NCBI GenBank assembly: GCA_017541205.1
Contig: JAFXZO010000107.1
Span: forward strand, 1-64,000
Length of the DNA stretch: 64,000 nt
Reading direction: 5' to 3'
DNA from: Clostridia bacterium
GTDB lineage: Bacteria; Bacillota; Clostridia; Christensenellales; Aristaeellaceae
This document shows positions 1-7,547 of this stretch, in pieces. The translations under genes were made by a program, and so were the position numbers. Numbering within the stretch: the stretch's first letter is position 1; every line of letters starts with the position of its first letter. The notes beneath the pieces were generated by a model. That model ran no database searches and had not been told where the DNA came from. It worked only from the letters and a program-made list of their open reading frames with translations.

Positions 1-638
1 ATGTCCTGGCGGTGGATCATGCAGTCCTCGGCGTCCAGGTTGTTGAACTCGAAGATGTTTTCGATCATCTGCTTTTCATCGGCTTCGATCGTGCCCTTTT
101 CCTCGCCGATATCCACCATGGCGCGGATCTTTTCCTCCGTCACCTCGTCCTGCGCCTGCGGGTCCACCCGGAAGAGGCGGATCACGCCGCTCGCCGCCGC
201 CTTTTCCAGGAAGGTGAACGGCGTCATCACCCAGGTGATGAAGGACAGGAGCGGCAGCAGCGCCAGCGCGTTGTGATCGGCCCGCTTCCTGCCGATTTTT
301 TCCGGGGCAAGCTTGCACAGGATCATCACGGCCGGGGCCACGGCCAGGCAGAAGATCAGCGCGGCGCCCGTGAAGGAAAGCCCCAGGCTTTGGCACAGCT
401 TCACGCCGATCCCCGCGAAGAACAGCAAAAAAAGCGTCCGCAGCCCGCGAAGCGCGATCACGGGTTCGGGCTTGTTCACGTATTTGAGCAGCTTCTTCGC
501 CTTGCCGTCGCCGTCCGTGGCGGCGGCGCGCAGCCTGCCCTCGTTTGCATTTGTCAGCGCCGCCTGGCACATGGCCAGCAGCGCGCACAGGATCAGCAAT
601 ACGATTTCAACCAACCATCGGCCTATCGGGTCTTCCAA
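1..638 (-). CDS. CNNM/CorC (hemolysin C-type) membrane protein, N-terminal part
   Basis: Runs leftwards off the window, so only about the first 212 residues are present. They show a first hydrophobic helix near residues 8-25, more hydrophobic segments between about 60 and 155, and then a cytoplasmic stretch with the family signature MVDIGEEKGTIEADEK followed by MIENIFEF, which precedes the CBS-domain pair in this family. Members sit in the cytoplasmic membrane and are linked to divalent-cation (Mg/Co) homeostasis; the haemolysin name is historical. The chosen start is TTG at 638, which follows a GGGAGG ribosome-binding site. It lies 66 bp downstream of dnaA in the same direction and may be read with it. 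The CBS and C-terminal domains are outside the window. Confidence 0.85.
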   Translation of the reverse strand, partial: MEDPIGRWLVEIVLLILCALLAMCQAALTNANEGRLRAAATDGDGKAKKLLKYVNKPEPVIALRGLRTLFLLFFAGIGVKLCQSLGLSFTGAALIFCLAVAPAVMILCKLAPEKIGRKRADHNALALLPLLSFITWVMTPFTFLEKAAASGVIRLFRVDPQAQDEVTEEKIRAMVDIGEEKGTIEADEKQMIENIFEFNNLDAEDCMIHRQD

Positions 639-704
639 GAAAATTCCCTCCCAAATTCAGTCAGTAGCCCTATTATACAGCGAAAATAATAAAAATGCAA
701 TCAT

Positions 705-2027
705 TTATCTTTCCTGCAGCTGCTGCATCAGGTCGCTGATTAACGTGTTGAGCGCGGGGGAGGCCTTCATATCCTGGCAGACCTTCTGGCAGGCGTGGTT
801 GACGGTGGAATGGTCCCGCCCGCCGAAGGCCGCGCCGATCAGGGTCAGCGGCGCGCCGACGATCTCGCGGGAAATATACATGGCGATCTGCCGGGGCACG
901 GCCACGTCGCGGCTGCGGCGGGGGCCTTTGAGATCCTCCACCTCCACGCTGTAATACGTGGCGACGGCCTCCATGACGTCCTCGCACGTCAAGTGCCGGG
1001 GCTCCGCCTCGGCAAAGATTTCGCGCAGCGCGTCCTCGGCCAGGGCCTTGTCCACGGGCTTTCCGGTCAGCGAGGAAAAAGCCACCAGGCGCGTCAGGCA
1101 GCCCTCCAGCTCGCGCACGTTGTTGGAGACCCTTTCCGCGATCATGGAAAGCACCTCGCCGTCCACGTTGAGCAATTCGTCCTCCGCCTTCTTTTGCAGG
1201 ATGGCGATGCGGGTTTCCAGATCCGGCTTGGCGATATCGGCGATCAGGCCCCATTCAAAGCGGCTGCGCAGACGGTCCTCCAGCTTGGCGATCTCGCGGG
1301 GCGGCTTGTCGGAGGAGAGGATGATCTGCTTCCCGGCGGTATGCAGGGCGTTGAAGGTGTGGAAAAATTCCTCCTGCAGGCCCGCCTTGCCGGTCATGAA
1401 CTGCACGTCGTCCACCATCAGCACGTCGATATTCCGGTATTTTTCCCGGAACTCCGTCTGCATTTTTTTGTTGATGGAGGCGACCATTTCGTTCATCAGC
1501 AGCTCGCACGTCACGTATTTGATGCGGAGGGTGGGCTTCTGGCCCAGCATATAATGCCCGATCGCGTGCATCAGGTGCGTTTTCCCCAGGCCGACGCCGC
1601 CGTAAATGAACAGGGGATTATAGGCGTCCGCCGGGGATTCGGCCACGGCCAGCGCCGCCGCGTGGGCGAAGCGGTTGTTGCTGCCCACCACAAAGGAATC
1701 AAAGGTATATTTGGGGTTCAGGCTGGTTTCGTCCGCGGGCTTTTCGGCGGGCATGATGCCCGCGCGGTATTCGTCCGCCTGCGAAGGGGTCAGGATCTGG
1801 GCCTTGATGGGCCGCCCCGCCGCTTCGGACAGGGAATTGGCGATCAGCACCGCGTAGCGCGGCACCACGAAAGTATAGTAAAAATCCGTGACCGCCTCGA
1901 TGTAAAACTCGTCGCCGGAATAGCCCAGCGGCCTTAGGGCAGTCTTGATCCAGGTGTTATAGGTCACTTCCGTCATTTCCGTGTGCATGATTACGCATGC
2001 CTGATCCCAAACAGCCTGTTTGTCCAC
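705..2027 (-). CDS. dnaA: Chromosomal replication initiator protein DnaA
   Basis: DnaA binds DnaA boxes at oriC, opens the duplex and loads the helicase. The 440-residue protein has the normal four-domain layout: an N-terminal domain I, a short linker, an AAA+ domain with Walker A GGVGLGKT (143-150) and Walker B VLMVDDVQF (about 202-210), and a C-terminal DNA-binding domain with the signature GGRDHSTVNHA near residue 400. The open frame extends upstream to 2375, but the GTG at 2027, preceded by GGAGAG, gives the expected family length and the usual N-terminus. It is transcribed away from the origin-like region on its right. No dnaN follows it: the next gene leftwards is a CNNM-type membrane protein. 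Confidence 0.97.
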   Translation of the reverse strand: MDKQAVWDQACVIMHTEMTEVTYNTWIKTALRPLGYSGDEFYIEAVTDFYYTFVVPRYAVLIANSLSEAAGRPIKAQILTPSQADEYRAGIMPAEKPADETSLNPKYTFDSFVVGSNNRFAHAAALAVAESPADAYNPLFIYGGVGLGKTHLMHAIGHYMLGQKPTLRIKYVTCELLMNEMVASINKKMQTEFREKYRNIDVLMVDDVQFMTGKAGLQEEFFHTFNALHTAGKQIILSSDKPPREIAKLEDRLRSRFEWGLIADIAKPDLETRIAILQKKAEDELLNVDGEVLSMIAERVSNNVRELEGCLTRLVAFSSLTGKPVDKALAEDALREIFAEAEPRHLTCEDVMEAVATYYSVEVEDLKGPRRSRDVAVPRQIAMYISREIVGAPLTLIGAAFGGRDHSTVNHACQKVCQDMKASPALNTLISDLMQQLQER

Positions 2028-2132
2028 TGTATTCTCTCCGCTTCTGCGTACGTTCGCTGCATGTTTATTTGCGGCCTTGGTCCGGGAAAAGGGCGAAAAA
2101 AGAACGCCTGCCGGAAAAAAGCGCCTCTGCGC

Positions 2133-2296
2133 TGTGGATAACTTTTTGTGGAAAACTCCTATTCCCGCCAGCCACAGCGCTATCATAGCATCATTCCGCG
2201 GATTTTTCAAGGGATGCGGCGAAAACGCCCTCCGTTTCGGGTTCATGCAGCCGGGAAAATTGTGGATAACTTTCCTCCCCAACAGGTTGTGGAGGG
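2133..2296. promoter_or_regulatory. DnaA-box cluster
   Basis: Two consensus boxes (2133-2141, 2261-2269) and two degenerate ones (2147-2155, 2288-2296), all in the same orientation. The first pair is spaced by 5 bp and the second pair by 18 bp, so the region is organised as two similar box-pairs about 130 bp apart. Confidence 0.75.
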
Positions 2297-2340
2297 AAAG
2301 ACGCGCACGCACAAGCCATGGAAGCCGGCAGGGGCGGCGA

Positions 2341-2425
2341 AAGGGTAAATATGCAATAAAAAGCATAATATACAAAGAAAGTCACAAACATTTTAGAAAT
2401 TGGAAATATATTCTTTATACGCCCG
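2341..2425. other. AT-rich tract, candidate DNA unwinding element
   Basis: A run of about 85 bp made mostly of A and T, with tracts such as AATAAAAAGCATAATATAC, lies directly to the right of the DnaA boxes. It is the most AT-rich piece of the origin region. Its role as unwinding element is inferred from composition and place only. Confidence 0.5.
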
Positions 2426-2575
2426 CGCATCGCCCAAAAGACAGCGGGAACAGGCCGATACGCCGTTTTTCGACAGCTTTGGGGCTTTGGATTTTTCCCG
2501 CCGTTTTCCTGGCAGCGCTGGACAAAAGAGGCAGAGTGTGGTATCTTTGGAGGGATCAGGAAGGGGGCGTACAAC

Positions 2576-3052
2576 ATGATTGCCCAGGCCCAGGTGATGG
2601 TCGCGCTCAGGCCTTGGCTCGGCGAGCCCCTGCTGGCGGCCCTGCCGGCCCTGCCCGGGGAAATCGCCGAAAGGCTGAACGGGTTTTCCAAGGAACGGGA
2701 CGCGGACAGGATGGCCCAGGAGCTGGACAGCCTGCTGTTCCGCGCGGTTCGCTACGCTACGGCCGGCAGCCTGCTGGCCCAGATGGACGACGGCGGCTTC
2801 GTCCGCATCCGCCTGGAGGATTTTGCCGATATGGCGGATGAAATGATGCTGCTGGTGTTCGAGGAATTCCCCGTGGACAGCCGCCACTTTCTGTTCCTCA
2901 AGGATTACGCTGTGCACCATCCGAGCCTGGCCGCGCTGCGCACGCTGTATACGCGCTTTGGCTCCTTCCAGTCCGCGCAGGAGCTGGCCGCCATCGCTTC
3001 CGTCGCCAAGGACTGCTATCGGCCTTTCCGCTGGCAGAGCTGGCTTGGATGA
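2576..3052 (+). CDS. Unknown 158-residue protein next to oriC
   Basis: I do not recognise a family. The product is a soluble, mostly helical-looking protein without signal peptide or membrane segment. It is rich in Leu and Ala, has an acidic middle part (residues about 85-110) and ends with RWQSWLG. The ATG at 2576 follows AGGAAGGGGG. It is the first rightward gene after the origin and lies 41 bp before parA, so it may be cotranscribed with the segregation genes and have a role near the origin, but that is only guilt by position. Confidence 0.7.
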   Translation: MIAQAQVMVALRPWLGEPLLAALPALPGEIAERLNGFSKERDADRMAQELDSLLFRAVRYATAGSLLAQMDDGGFVRIRLEDFADMADEMMLLVFEEFPVDSRHFLFLKDYAVHHPSLAALRTLYTRFGSFQSAQELAAIASVAKDCYRPFRWQSWLG

Positions 3053-3093
3053 TCCCAGAGGATTATGACAAAGATTAAGAAGGATTATGAACC

Positions 3094-3855
3094 GTGAGTA
3101 AAGTGATCTGTATCGCCAATCAGAAGGGCGGCGTGGGCAAAACCACCACGGCGGTCAATTTGGCGGCGTGCCTGGCCGAAAACGGGAAAAAGACGCTGCT
3201 GGCCGATCTGGACCCGCAGGGCAACGCGAGCAGCGGCCTGGGGATCCGGGCGGGGAAAAAGACGGTGTATGAAGCGCTGCTGGGCCAGTGCACGCTGGAA
3301 AGCGTGATCGAAAACCCCAGGCAGAAAAAACTGTCCGTCGCCCCGGCGGATATCCGCCTGGCCGGGGCGGAGCTGGAGCTGGCTTCGATCGATAGGCGCG
3401 AATACCGCCTCCGCGCCGCGCTGGAGCCCATCAAACAGGATTACGATTTTATCCTGATCGACTGCCCGCCCTCCCTGGGCCTGCTGACCATCAACGCCCT
3501 GACCGCGGCCGAAAGCGTGCTGATCCCCATTCAGTGCGAATACTACGCCCTGGAGGGGGTCACCGCCCTGATGAACACCGTGCAGCGGGTCAAGCGCGGC
3601 CTGAACCCGGGCCTTGAAATCGAGGGCGTGCTGCTCACCATGCTGGACGGCCGCACGAACCTGGGCGTTCAGGTGGTGGCCGAGGTGAAGCGGCATTTCC
3701 GGCAGCAGGTGTTTTTGACCACCGTGCCGCGCAACGTGCGCCTGGGCGAAGCGCCCAGCCACGGCCTGCCCATCCACCAGTACGACCCCCGCAGCACGGG
3801 CGCGGAAGCCTATATGTCCCTTGCCAAAGAGGTCATCAAGAAAAATAAGCGCTGA
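3094..3855 (+). CDS. soj: Chromosome partitioning ATPase ParA/Soj
   Basis: A ParA-type ATPase that works with ParB in origin segregation and, in Bacillus, controls DnaA activity. The 253-residue protein starts with the deviant Walker A motif KGGVGKTTTA (residues 11-20, both signature lysines present) and has the Walker A-prime motif DLDPQGNAS and Walker B-like ILIDCPPSLG. Length is normal for chromosomal Soj, without the N-terminal extension of plasmid ParA proteins. Start is GTG at 3094 behind AGAAGGA. parB follows 76 bp downstream. Confidence 0.95.
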   Translation: MSKVICIANQKGGVGKTTTAVNLAACLAENGKKTLLADLDPQGNASSGLGIRAGKKTVYEALLGQCTLESVIENPRQKKLSVAPADIRLAGAELELASIDRREYRLRAALEPIKQDYDFILIDCPPSLGLLTINALTAAESVLIPIQCEYYALEGVTALMNTVQRVKRGLNPGLEIEGVLLTMLDGRTNLGVQVVAEVKRHFRQQVFLTTVPRNVRLGEAPSHGLPIHQYDPRSTGAEAYMSLAKEVIKKNKR

Positions 3856-3931
3856 TACGTTTTCCCAGTATATGCATGGGCCGCGCGCAGCCCGCGCCGC
3901 GGCCGGGAAACCGCTAATGGAGTGAGGAAGC

Positions 3932-4786
3932 ATGAAAAAAACAGGCCTGGGCCGGGGCCTGGACGCCCTGCTGCCCGACAGCAGCGCCTTGGAAAACACG
4001 GTGAGCATGATCGCCGTGACGGAATTGGACCGGAACCCGGATCAGCCCAGGCGGGAATTTGATCCGTCTTCCCTGCAAACCCTCGCCGATTCGATCCGGG
4101 AGGCTGGCGTGCTCCAGCCGCTGCTGGTGGTGGAAAAAGGCGGGCGGTATCAGATCGTGGCTGGGGAAAGGCGCTTTCGGGCCGCGCGGATCGCGGGGCT
4201 GGACACGGTGCCCTGCATCGTCAGGGATTTCAGCGCGGAAGAGCAATTGGAAGCCGCGCTGATCGAGAACATCCAGCGCGAGGATCTGAACCCCATCGAG
4301 GAAGCGGCGGCCGTCAAGCAGTTTATGGATACCTGCGGCTATACCCAGGAGCAGGCGGCCAAAAAGCTGGGCAAATCGCGCCCGGCGGTGGCAAACCTGC
4401 TGCGGCTGCTCTCCCTGCCCGATTCCATCCGGCAGGACGTGATCGCGGGCAGGCTGACCGCGGGCCACGCCAGGGTGCTGGCGGGCCTGGAGGACGAACA
4501 GGCAAAGCTCGCCCTGGCCGAGAAAACCGTGCGGGAGGGCCTGAGCGTCCGCGCCCTGGAAAAGCTGGCCGCGCAGCCCGCCGCGCCCGATCCCCGTCCC
4601 AAGGCCGCGCCCCGGCCGCTGCCGCTCGAACTAAAGGACATGGAAAACCGCATGCGGGAAACCCTGGGCCTGCGTACGGAAGTGAAGGGGACGCGCAAGC
4701 GCGGCAGGATCGTATTGCAGTATTACAGCGAGGAAGAATTGGACAGGCTGTATCAATGCCTGGAAAAACTGGAGGGATGGTCATGA
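3932..4786 (+). CDS. parB: Chromosome partitioning protein ParB/Spo0J
   Basis: ParB binds parS sites, loads as a CTP-dependent clamp, spreads and recruits SMC. The 284-residue protein opens with the conserved KKTGLGRGLDALL peptide (the Soj-stimulating N-terminus). It contains the CTP-binding motif GERRFRAA (residues 78-85), then ENIQREDLNPIEEA and a helix-turn-helix around 135-160 (YTQEQAAKKLGKSRPAVANL). The C-terminal dimerisation part is separated by a Pro/Ala-rich linker. It overlaps the next gene by 4 bp (ATGA). I saw no perfect parS palindrome close by. Confidence 0.95.
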   Translation: MKKTGLGRGLDALLPDSSALENTVSMIAVTELDRNPDQPRREFDPSSLQTLADSIREAGVLQPLLVVEKGGRYQIVAGERRFRAARIAGLDTVPCIVRDFSAEEQLEAALIENIQREDLNPIEEAAAVKQFMDTCGYTQEQAAKKLGKSRPAVANLLRLLSLPDSIRQDVIAGRLTAGHARVLAGLEDEQAKLALAEKTVREGLSVRALEKLAAQPAAPDPRPKAAPRPLPLELKDMENRMRETLGLRTEVKGTRKRGRIVLQYYSEEELDRLYQCLEKLEGWS

Positions 4787-5958
4787 AGCGGTGGATCGCG
4801 GCATTGACGGCGTTGGTCATGCTGCTTTGCTGGGCGGCCTGCGGCTGCGCGGAGCTTTCTCAGGCGCAGATCACCCAGGCGAACAAGTATTTCACGGACA
4901 TGTTCAACCGGGCGACCGCCGTGGGCGGCGCGGTGCTGGTGAACCAGAAGGGCGAAAGGATCTATTCCTTCTATTTTGGCGCCGGCGATAAAAAGAACAC
5001 CCGGCCCGTGGACGACGAAACGGTGTACAAGATCGCCTCCGTCACCAAGATGATCTCGGCCATCGGCATCATGAAGCTGGTGGACGAGGGCAAGATCGAC
5101 CTGGACGCAAAAATCGATATCGGCAACAAGAAAACGATCGTCCATCCCCGATACAGGGATCTGCCCGTGACGCTGCGCCAGTGCATGAGCCATACCTCCG
5201 GCCTGCTGGGCAGCGCGCCGTACCAGTCCTCCGTGCCCTGGACGAAATTGACCAAGTACGATGAAAAATATTTTTCCAAGTATAAGCCCGGCACGCATTA
5301 CGAATATGCCAACCTGAACGGCGGCATCATGTGCAGCGTGATCGAAAGGGTTTCGGGCCAGAGCTTCAACACCTTCATGACCGAAAACGTGTTTGCGCCT
5401 CTGGGCATCAACGCGGCCTACGCCTCCACCCTCCTGCCCGATTCCTCGACGCTGTCCAATACCTACGATTACGACGATATGGTGTACATGTCCGCCAATA
5501 AGTATCTGAAGGAAGACGCGGAAAACTACGACGATACCTGCAACCCGGACAAGCATTACCGCTATTCCGTCGGCAGCCTCTTCATCAGCCTTTCGGGCAT
5601 GGAAAAGCTGGGCGTCATGCTCGCGAACAACGGCGAGGTGGACGGGGTGAGGATCCTGTCCGCCGATTCGGTGTTCACGATGCGCATGGATCAATCGACC
5701 CTGCTCGATTCCTCCGTGACCGGCGAAAGCCCCTACGGCCTGTGCACCCTGCGCTATGAGGTCGAAGGCGTTACCTGGTACGGCCATCAGGGCCGCTGGA
5801 TGGGGCTGCTTACCGATCTGTTCTATGAGCCGATCAGCCAGACCGTGCTGGTTTTCGTCATGAACGGAACGCCCAAGGGCGCCATGGGCCGCGATGTGAA
5901 CCTGCGGGTGGAAAACGCCATGATCGAGATCCGGCCCTGGCTGAACCTGGACAAATAA
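4783..5958 (+). CDS. Secreted serine hydrolase of the class C beta-lactamase/esterase family
   Basis: The 391-residue product has an N-terminal signal sequence (hydrophobic residues about 5-19, cysteines at 16, 20 and 22). The beta-lactamase fold motifs are in order: SVTK (Ser86-Lys89, nucleophile and general base), the YAN triad in YEYANLNGG, and a late HQG in place of KTG, as in AmpC-like esterases and DD-peptidases. It probably acts outside the membrane on peptidoglycan peptides or esters; a true antibiotic resistance role is not indicated. The start at 4783 overlaps the parB stop and follows GGAGGG inside parB, so it is translationally coupled to parB, an unusual partner. Confidence 0.85.
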   Translation: MKRWIAALTALVMLLCWAACGCAELSQAQITQANKYFTDMFNRATAVGGAVLVNQKGERIYSFYFGAGDKKNTRPVDDETVYKIASVTKMISAIGIMKLVDEGKIDLDAKIDIGNKKTIVHPRYRDLPVTLRQCMSHTSGLLGSAPYQSSVPWTKLTKYDEKYFSKYKPGTHYEYANLNGGIMCSVIERVSGQSFNTFMTENVFAPLGINAAYASTLLPDSSTLSNTYDYDDMVYMSANKYLKEDAENYDDTCNPDKHYRYSVGSLFISLSGMEKLGVMLANNGEVDGVRILSADSVFTMRMDQSTLLDSSVTGESPYGLCTLRYEVEGVTWYGHQGRWMGLLTDLFYEPISQTVLVFVMNGTPKGAMGRDVNLRVENAMIEIRPWLNLDK

Positions 5959-5991
5959 ATTTTTCCTCTTTTCTTTTTGACAGGCATCGTG

Positions 5992-6163
5992 TATAATGCC
6001 TTTAGCGCCGCAATTGCGAACCCGAGTGCGTGCCATGAGGGCCGGCGGACGGCGCGGAAGAATGTTTCTCTTGAGGGCAGGGACGCGTCCGGGCCCGAGA
6101 GCGAAAGGAGGCTGCAAATCGCTTTGTTCGGACGCATGGCGGATCTTTCCGTCATGCTTTTTT
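5992..6163 (+). promoter_or_regulatory. Structured leader with attenuator, candidate riboswitch
   Basis: Upstream of the TM1266-type gene lies about 130 nt of GC-rich sequence after a TATAAT at 5992-5997. It can form a long-range stem, GGGCC(ggc)GGAC at 6039-6050 with GTCC(g)GGCCC at 6087-6096, and holds the palindrome CGCAATTGCG. It ends in a perfect intrinsic terminator just before the ribosome-binding site. This is the architecture of a riboswitch or attenuator. I could not match it to a known aptamer class by eye. A -35 box is not clear: a TTGACA at 5977 is only 9 bp from the -10. Confidence 0.5.
6134..6163 (+). terminator. Intrinsic terminator inside the leader (attenuator)
   Basis: GCATGGCGGA (6134-6143) pairs with TCCGTCATGC (6148-6157), a 10-bp stem with one G-T wobble and a 4-nt loop, followed by six T. 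It lies 28 bp before the start codon of the next gene, so it must be bypassed for expression. Confidence 0.85.
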
Positions 6164-6190
6164 CATGGATCGAACGGGAGGGTAAGGAAA

Positions 6191-6439
6191 ATGGAAGACG
6201 AACGGATCGGTTTCCTGGGCATCGTGATCGAAGATTTGAGCCAGGCCAGCCGCGTGAACCAGGTCATATCCCAATTTCAGGATACGGTGACGGGCCGGAT
6301 CGGCGTGCCGGACCATGAGCGCGGCATGGCGGTGATCGGATTGCTGGTGCGGGGAAACGATAGAACGGTGGGCGCGTTCACCGCGAAGCTGGGCAACATC
6401 CCCGGCGTGCAGGTGAAAAGCGCGATGACGAAAGCGTAA
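6191..6439 (+). CDS. TM1266-type iron-only hydrogenase system regulator (ACT-like)
   Basis: An 82-residue ACT/ferredoxin-like-fold protein of the TM1266 family, named putative iron-only hydrogenase system regulator. The characteristic pattern is visible: FLGIVIEDLSQASRVNQVIS at the start, GRIGVPDHERGMAVIGLLV in the middle and KLGNIPGVQVKSAM at the end. Its ligand and mechanism are not established. Start ATG 6191 follows GGAGGG. It is expressed from a leader carrying an intrinsic terminator and lies 27 bp before an ABC substrate-binding protein gene. No hydrogenase genes are in the window. Confidence 0.82.
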   Translation: MEDERIGFLGIVIEDLSQASRVNQVISQFQDTVTGRIGVPDHERGMAVIGLLVRGNDRTVGAFTAKLGNIPGVQVKSAMTKA

Positions 6440-6466
6440 AAAATCAAAAAAGGAAGGAAAAGAAAC

Positions 6467-7429
6467 ATGAAAAAGACGATGAAGCTCCTGGCCGTGGCGG
6501 CCCTGATCCTGTCCCTGACCTTCGTATGCTTCGCCGAAACGGCGCAGGATAACGAAAAAGTGCGCGTCGGCGCGCTGAAAGGCCCCACCGGCATGGCCTT
6601 TGCCCATCTGGTGACGGCAAACCCGGAGCGCTATGCATTCAACCTCGTCGCCACGCCCGCGGAGGTGAACGCGCTGGTGATTTCCGGCCAGGTGGATATC
6701 GCCGCCGTGCCGATCAACGCGGGCGCCGTGCTGTACAGCAAGACCGAAAAGAACGTGCAGGCCCTGTCCCTGATCACCCGCGGCATGCTCTATGTGCTCG
6801 AAAAGGGCGATACCATCCACAGCGTTTCCGATCTGGAGGGCAAAACGATCTGCACCGCCGGCCAGGGCGCGACCCCGGATTACGTGATGAACTATATCCT
6901 GGATACCGCCGGTGTTTCCGCCGCGCTCGATTTCCAGGATGAGCACGCAACCGCCGCTTCCCTGGGCCTGGAGGGCAAGGCGGATATCCTTTTGCTCCCC
7001 GAACCCATGGTGACCAACGTGCTGATGAAGAGCGAAGATTTCCGCGTGGCCCTGGATATCACCGAGGAATTTGCCGCCGCCGCCCGCCAGAACGGCCGCG
7101 AGGAGGCCCAGCTTTCCATGTCCGTGGTGATCGTGCGCAAGGAATACGCCCAGGAGCATCCCGATCAGGTGGCCGCCTTCCTGCGGGATCTGGAAGCCTC
7201 CATCGCTTTCGCCAATGAAAACGTGGCCGAGGCCGCGCAGGAAATCGCCGAGCTGGGCATCATTCCCGCCGCGAAGGTGGCCGAACGGGCGCTGCCCTCC
7301 TGCCGGCTGGTGTTCGTGGCCGGCGAGGAGATGCAATCGCAGGCCTCGCCCCTGTACGAGATCCTCTTCAGCGCCAACCCCGCTTCCGTGGGCGGCCAGA
7401 TCCCCGACGACGGCTACTATTTCAAGTAA
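6467..7429 (+). CDS. Orphan ABC-type substrate-binding protein (NMT1/SsuA-like)
   Basis: A 320-residue exported binding protein with an N-terminal signal peptide (hydrophobic residues about 7-23, probable cleavage after CFA; no good lipobox). The fold is the two-lobe NMT1/SsuA/ThiY type: LKGPTGMAFAHL near the start, GQVDIAAVPINAGAVLY in the first lobe, and SDLEGKTICTAGQGATPDYV at the hinge. This family carries sulfonates, nitrate, pyrimidine precursors or metals-linked anions; the ligand here cannot be told. It shares an operon with the TM1266-type gene. A strong terminator follows, and no permease or ATPase gene is next to it, so its transporter must be encoded elsewhere. Confidence 0.8.
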   Translation: MKKTMKLLAVAALILSLTFVCFAETAQDNEKVRVGALKGPTGMAFAHLVTANPERYAFNLVATPAEVNALVISGQVDIAAVPINAGAVLYSKTEKNVQALSLITRGMLYVLEKGDTIHSVSDLEGKTICTAGQGATPDYVMNYILDTAGVSAALDFQDEHATAASLGLEGKADILLLPEPMVTNVLMKSEDFRVALDITEEFAAAARQNGREEAQLSMSVVIVRKEYAQEHPDQVAAFLRDLEASIAFANENVAEAAQEIAELGIIPAAKVAERALPSCRLVFVAGEEMQSQASPLYEILFSANPASVGGQIPDDGYYFK

Positions 7430-7452
7430 TGCGAGTCGGAAGATAAAAAAAT

Positions 7453-7503
7453 AAGAGCGTGAACCGCTTGCCGTAAAAGGCCGGGCGTCACGCTCTTTTT
7501 TCA
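7453..7503 (+). terminator. Intrinsic terminator
   Basis: AAGAGCGTGA (7453-7462) and TCACGCTCTT (7488-7497) form a perfect 10-bp stem with a 25-nt loop and a T-run. It ends the TM1266/binding-protein unit between convergent genes and could serve murG on the other strand as well. Confidence 0.85.
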
Positions 7504-7547
7504 TTGCGCCTTGCGGCGTTCGGCAGGCGCTTTGCGCGCCGATCAGC

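Larger units (their letters stand above)
2028..2575. other. Probable chromosomal origin (oriC) region
   Basis: This 548-bp gene-free stretch lies between divergent dnaA and the parA/parB cluster, the usual place for a Bacillota origin. It holds two perfect TGTGGATAA boxes (reverse complement TTATCCACA) at 2133-2141 and 2261-2269. Weaker relatives are TGTGGAAAA at 2147-2155 and TGTGGAGGG at 2288-2296. To their right is an AT-rich tract (about 2341-2425) that contrasts sharply with the 60 % GC around it and is the likely unwinding element. The dnaA promoter must also lie here but I cannot fix it. Function is inferred from position and boxes. Confidence 0.8.

Noticed and set aside
795..1937. Long rightward open frame opposite dnaA
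   Set aside because: It is antisense to a fully supported dnaA and arises from GC-rich codon bias; the same holds for the long frames opposite addA, parB, metH, cellobiose phosphorylase and rpoB.
2028..5958. parS site near parB
   Set aside because: I looked for TGTTTCACGTGAAACA or TGTTCCACGTGGAACA and close variants and saw none; a computed search with mismatches is needed.
4783..5958. Beta-lactamase giving antibiotic resistance
   Set aside because: The third motif is HQG, as in esterases and peptidases, and nothing shows lactamase specificity.
5977..5997. TTGACA and TATAAT as a promoter before the TM1266-type gene
   Set aside because: The two boxes are only 9 bp apart, too close for sigma-A; the -10 may still be used with another -35.
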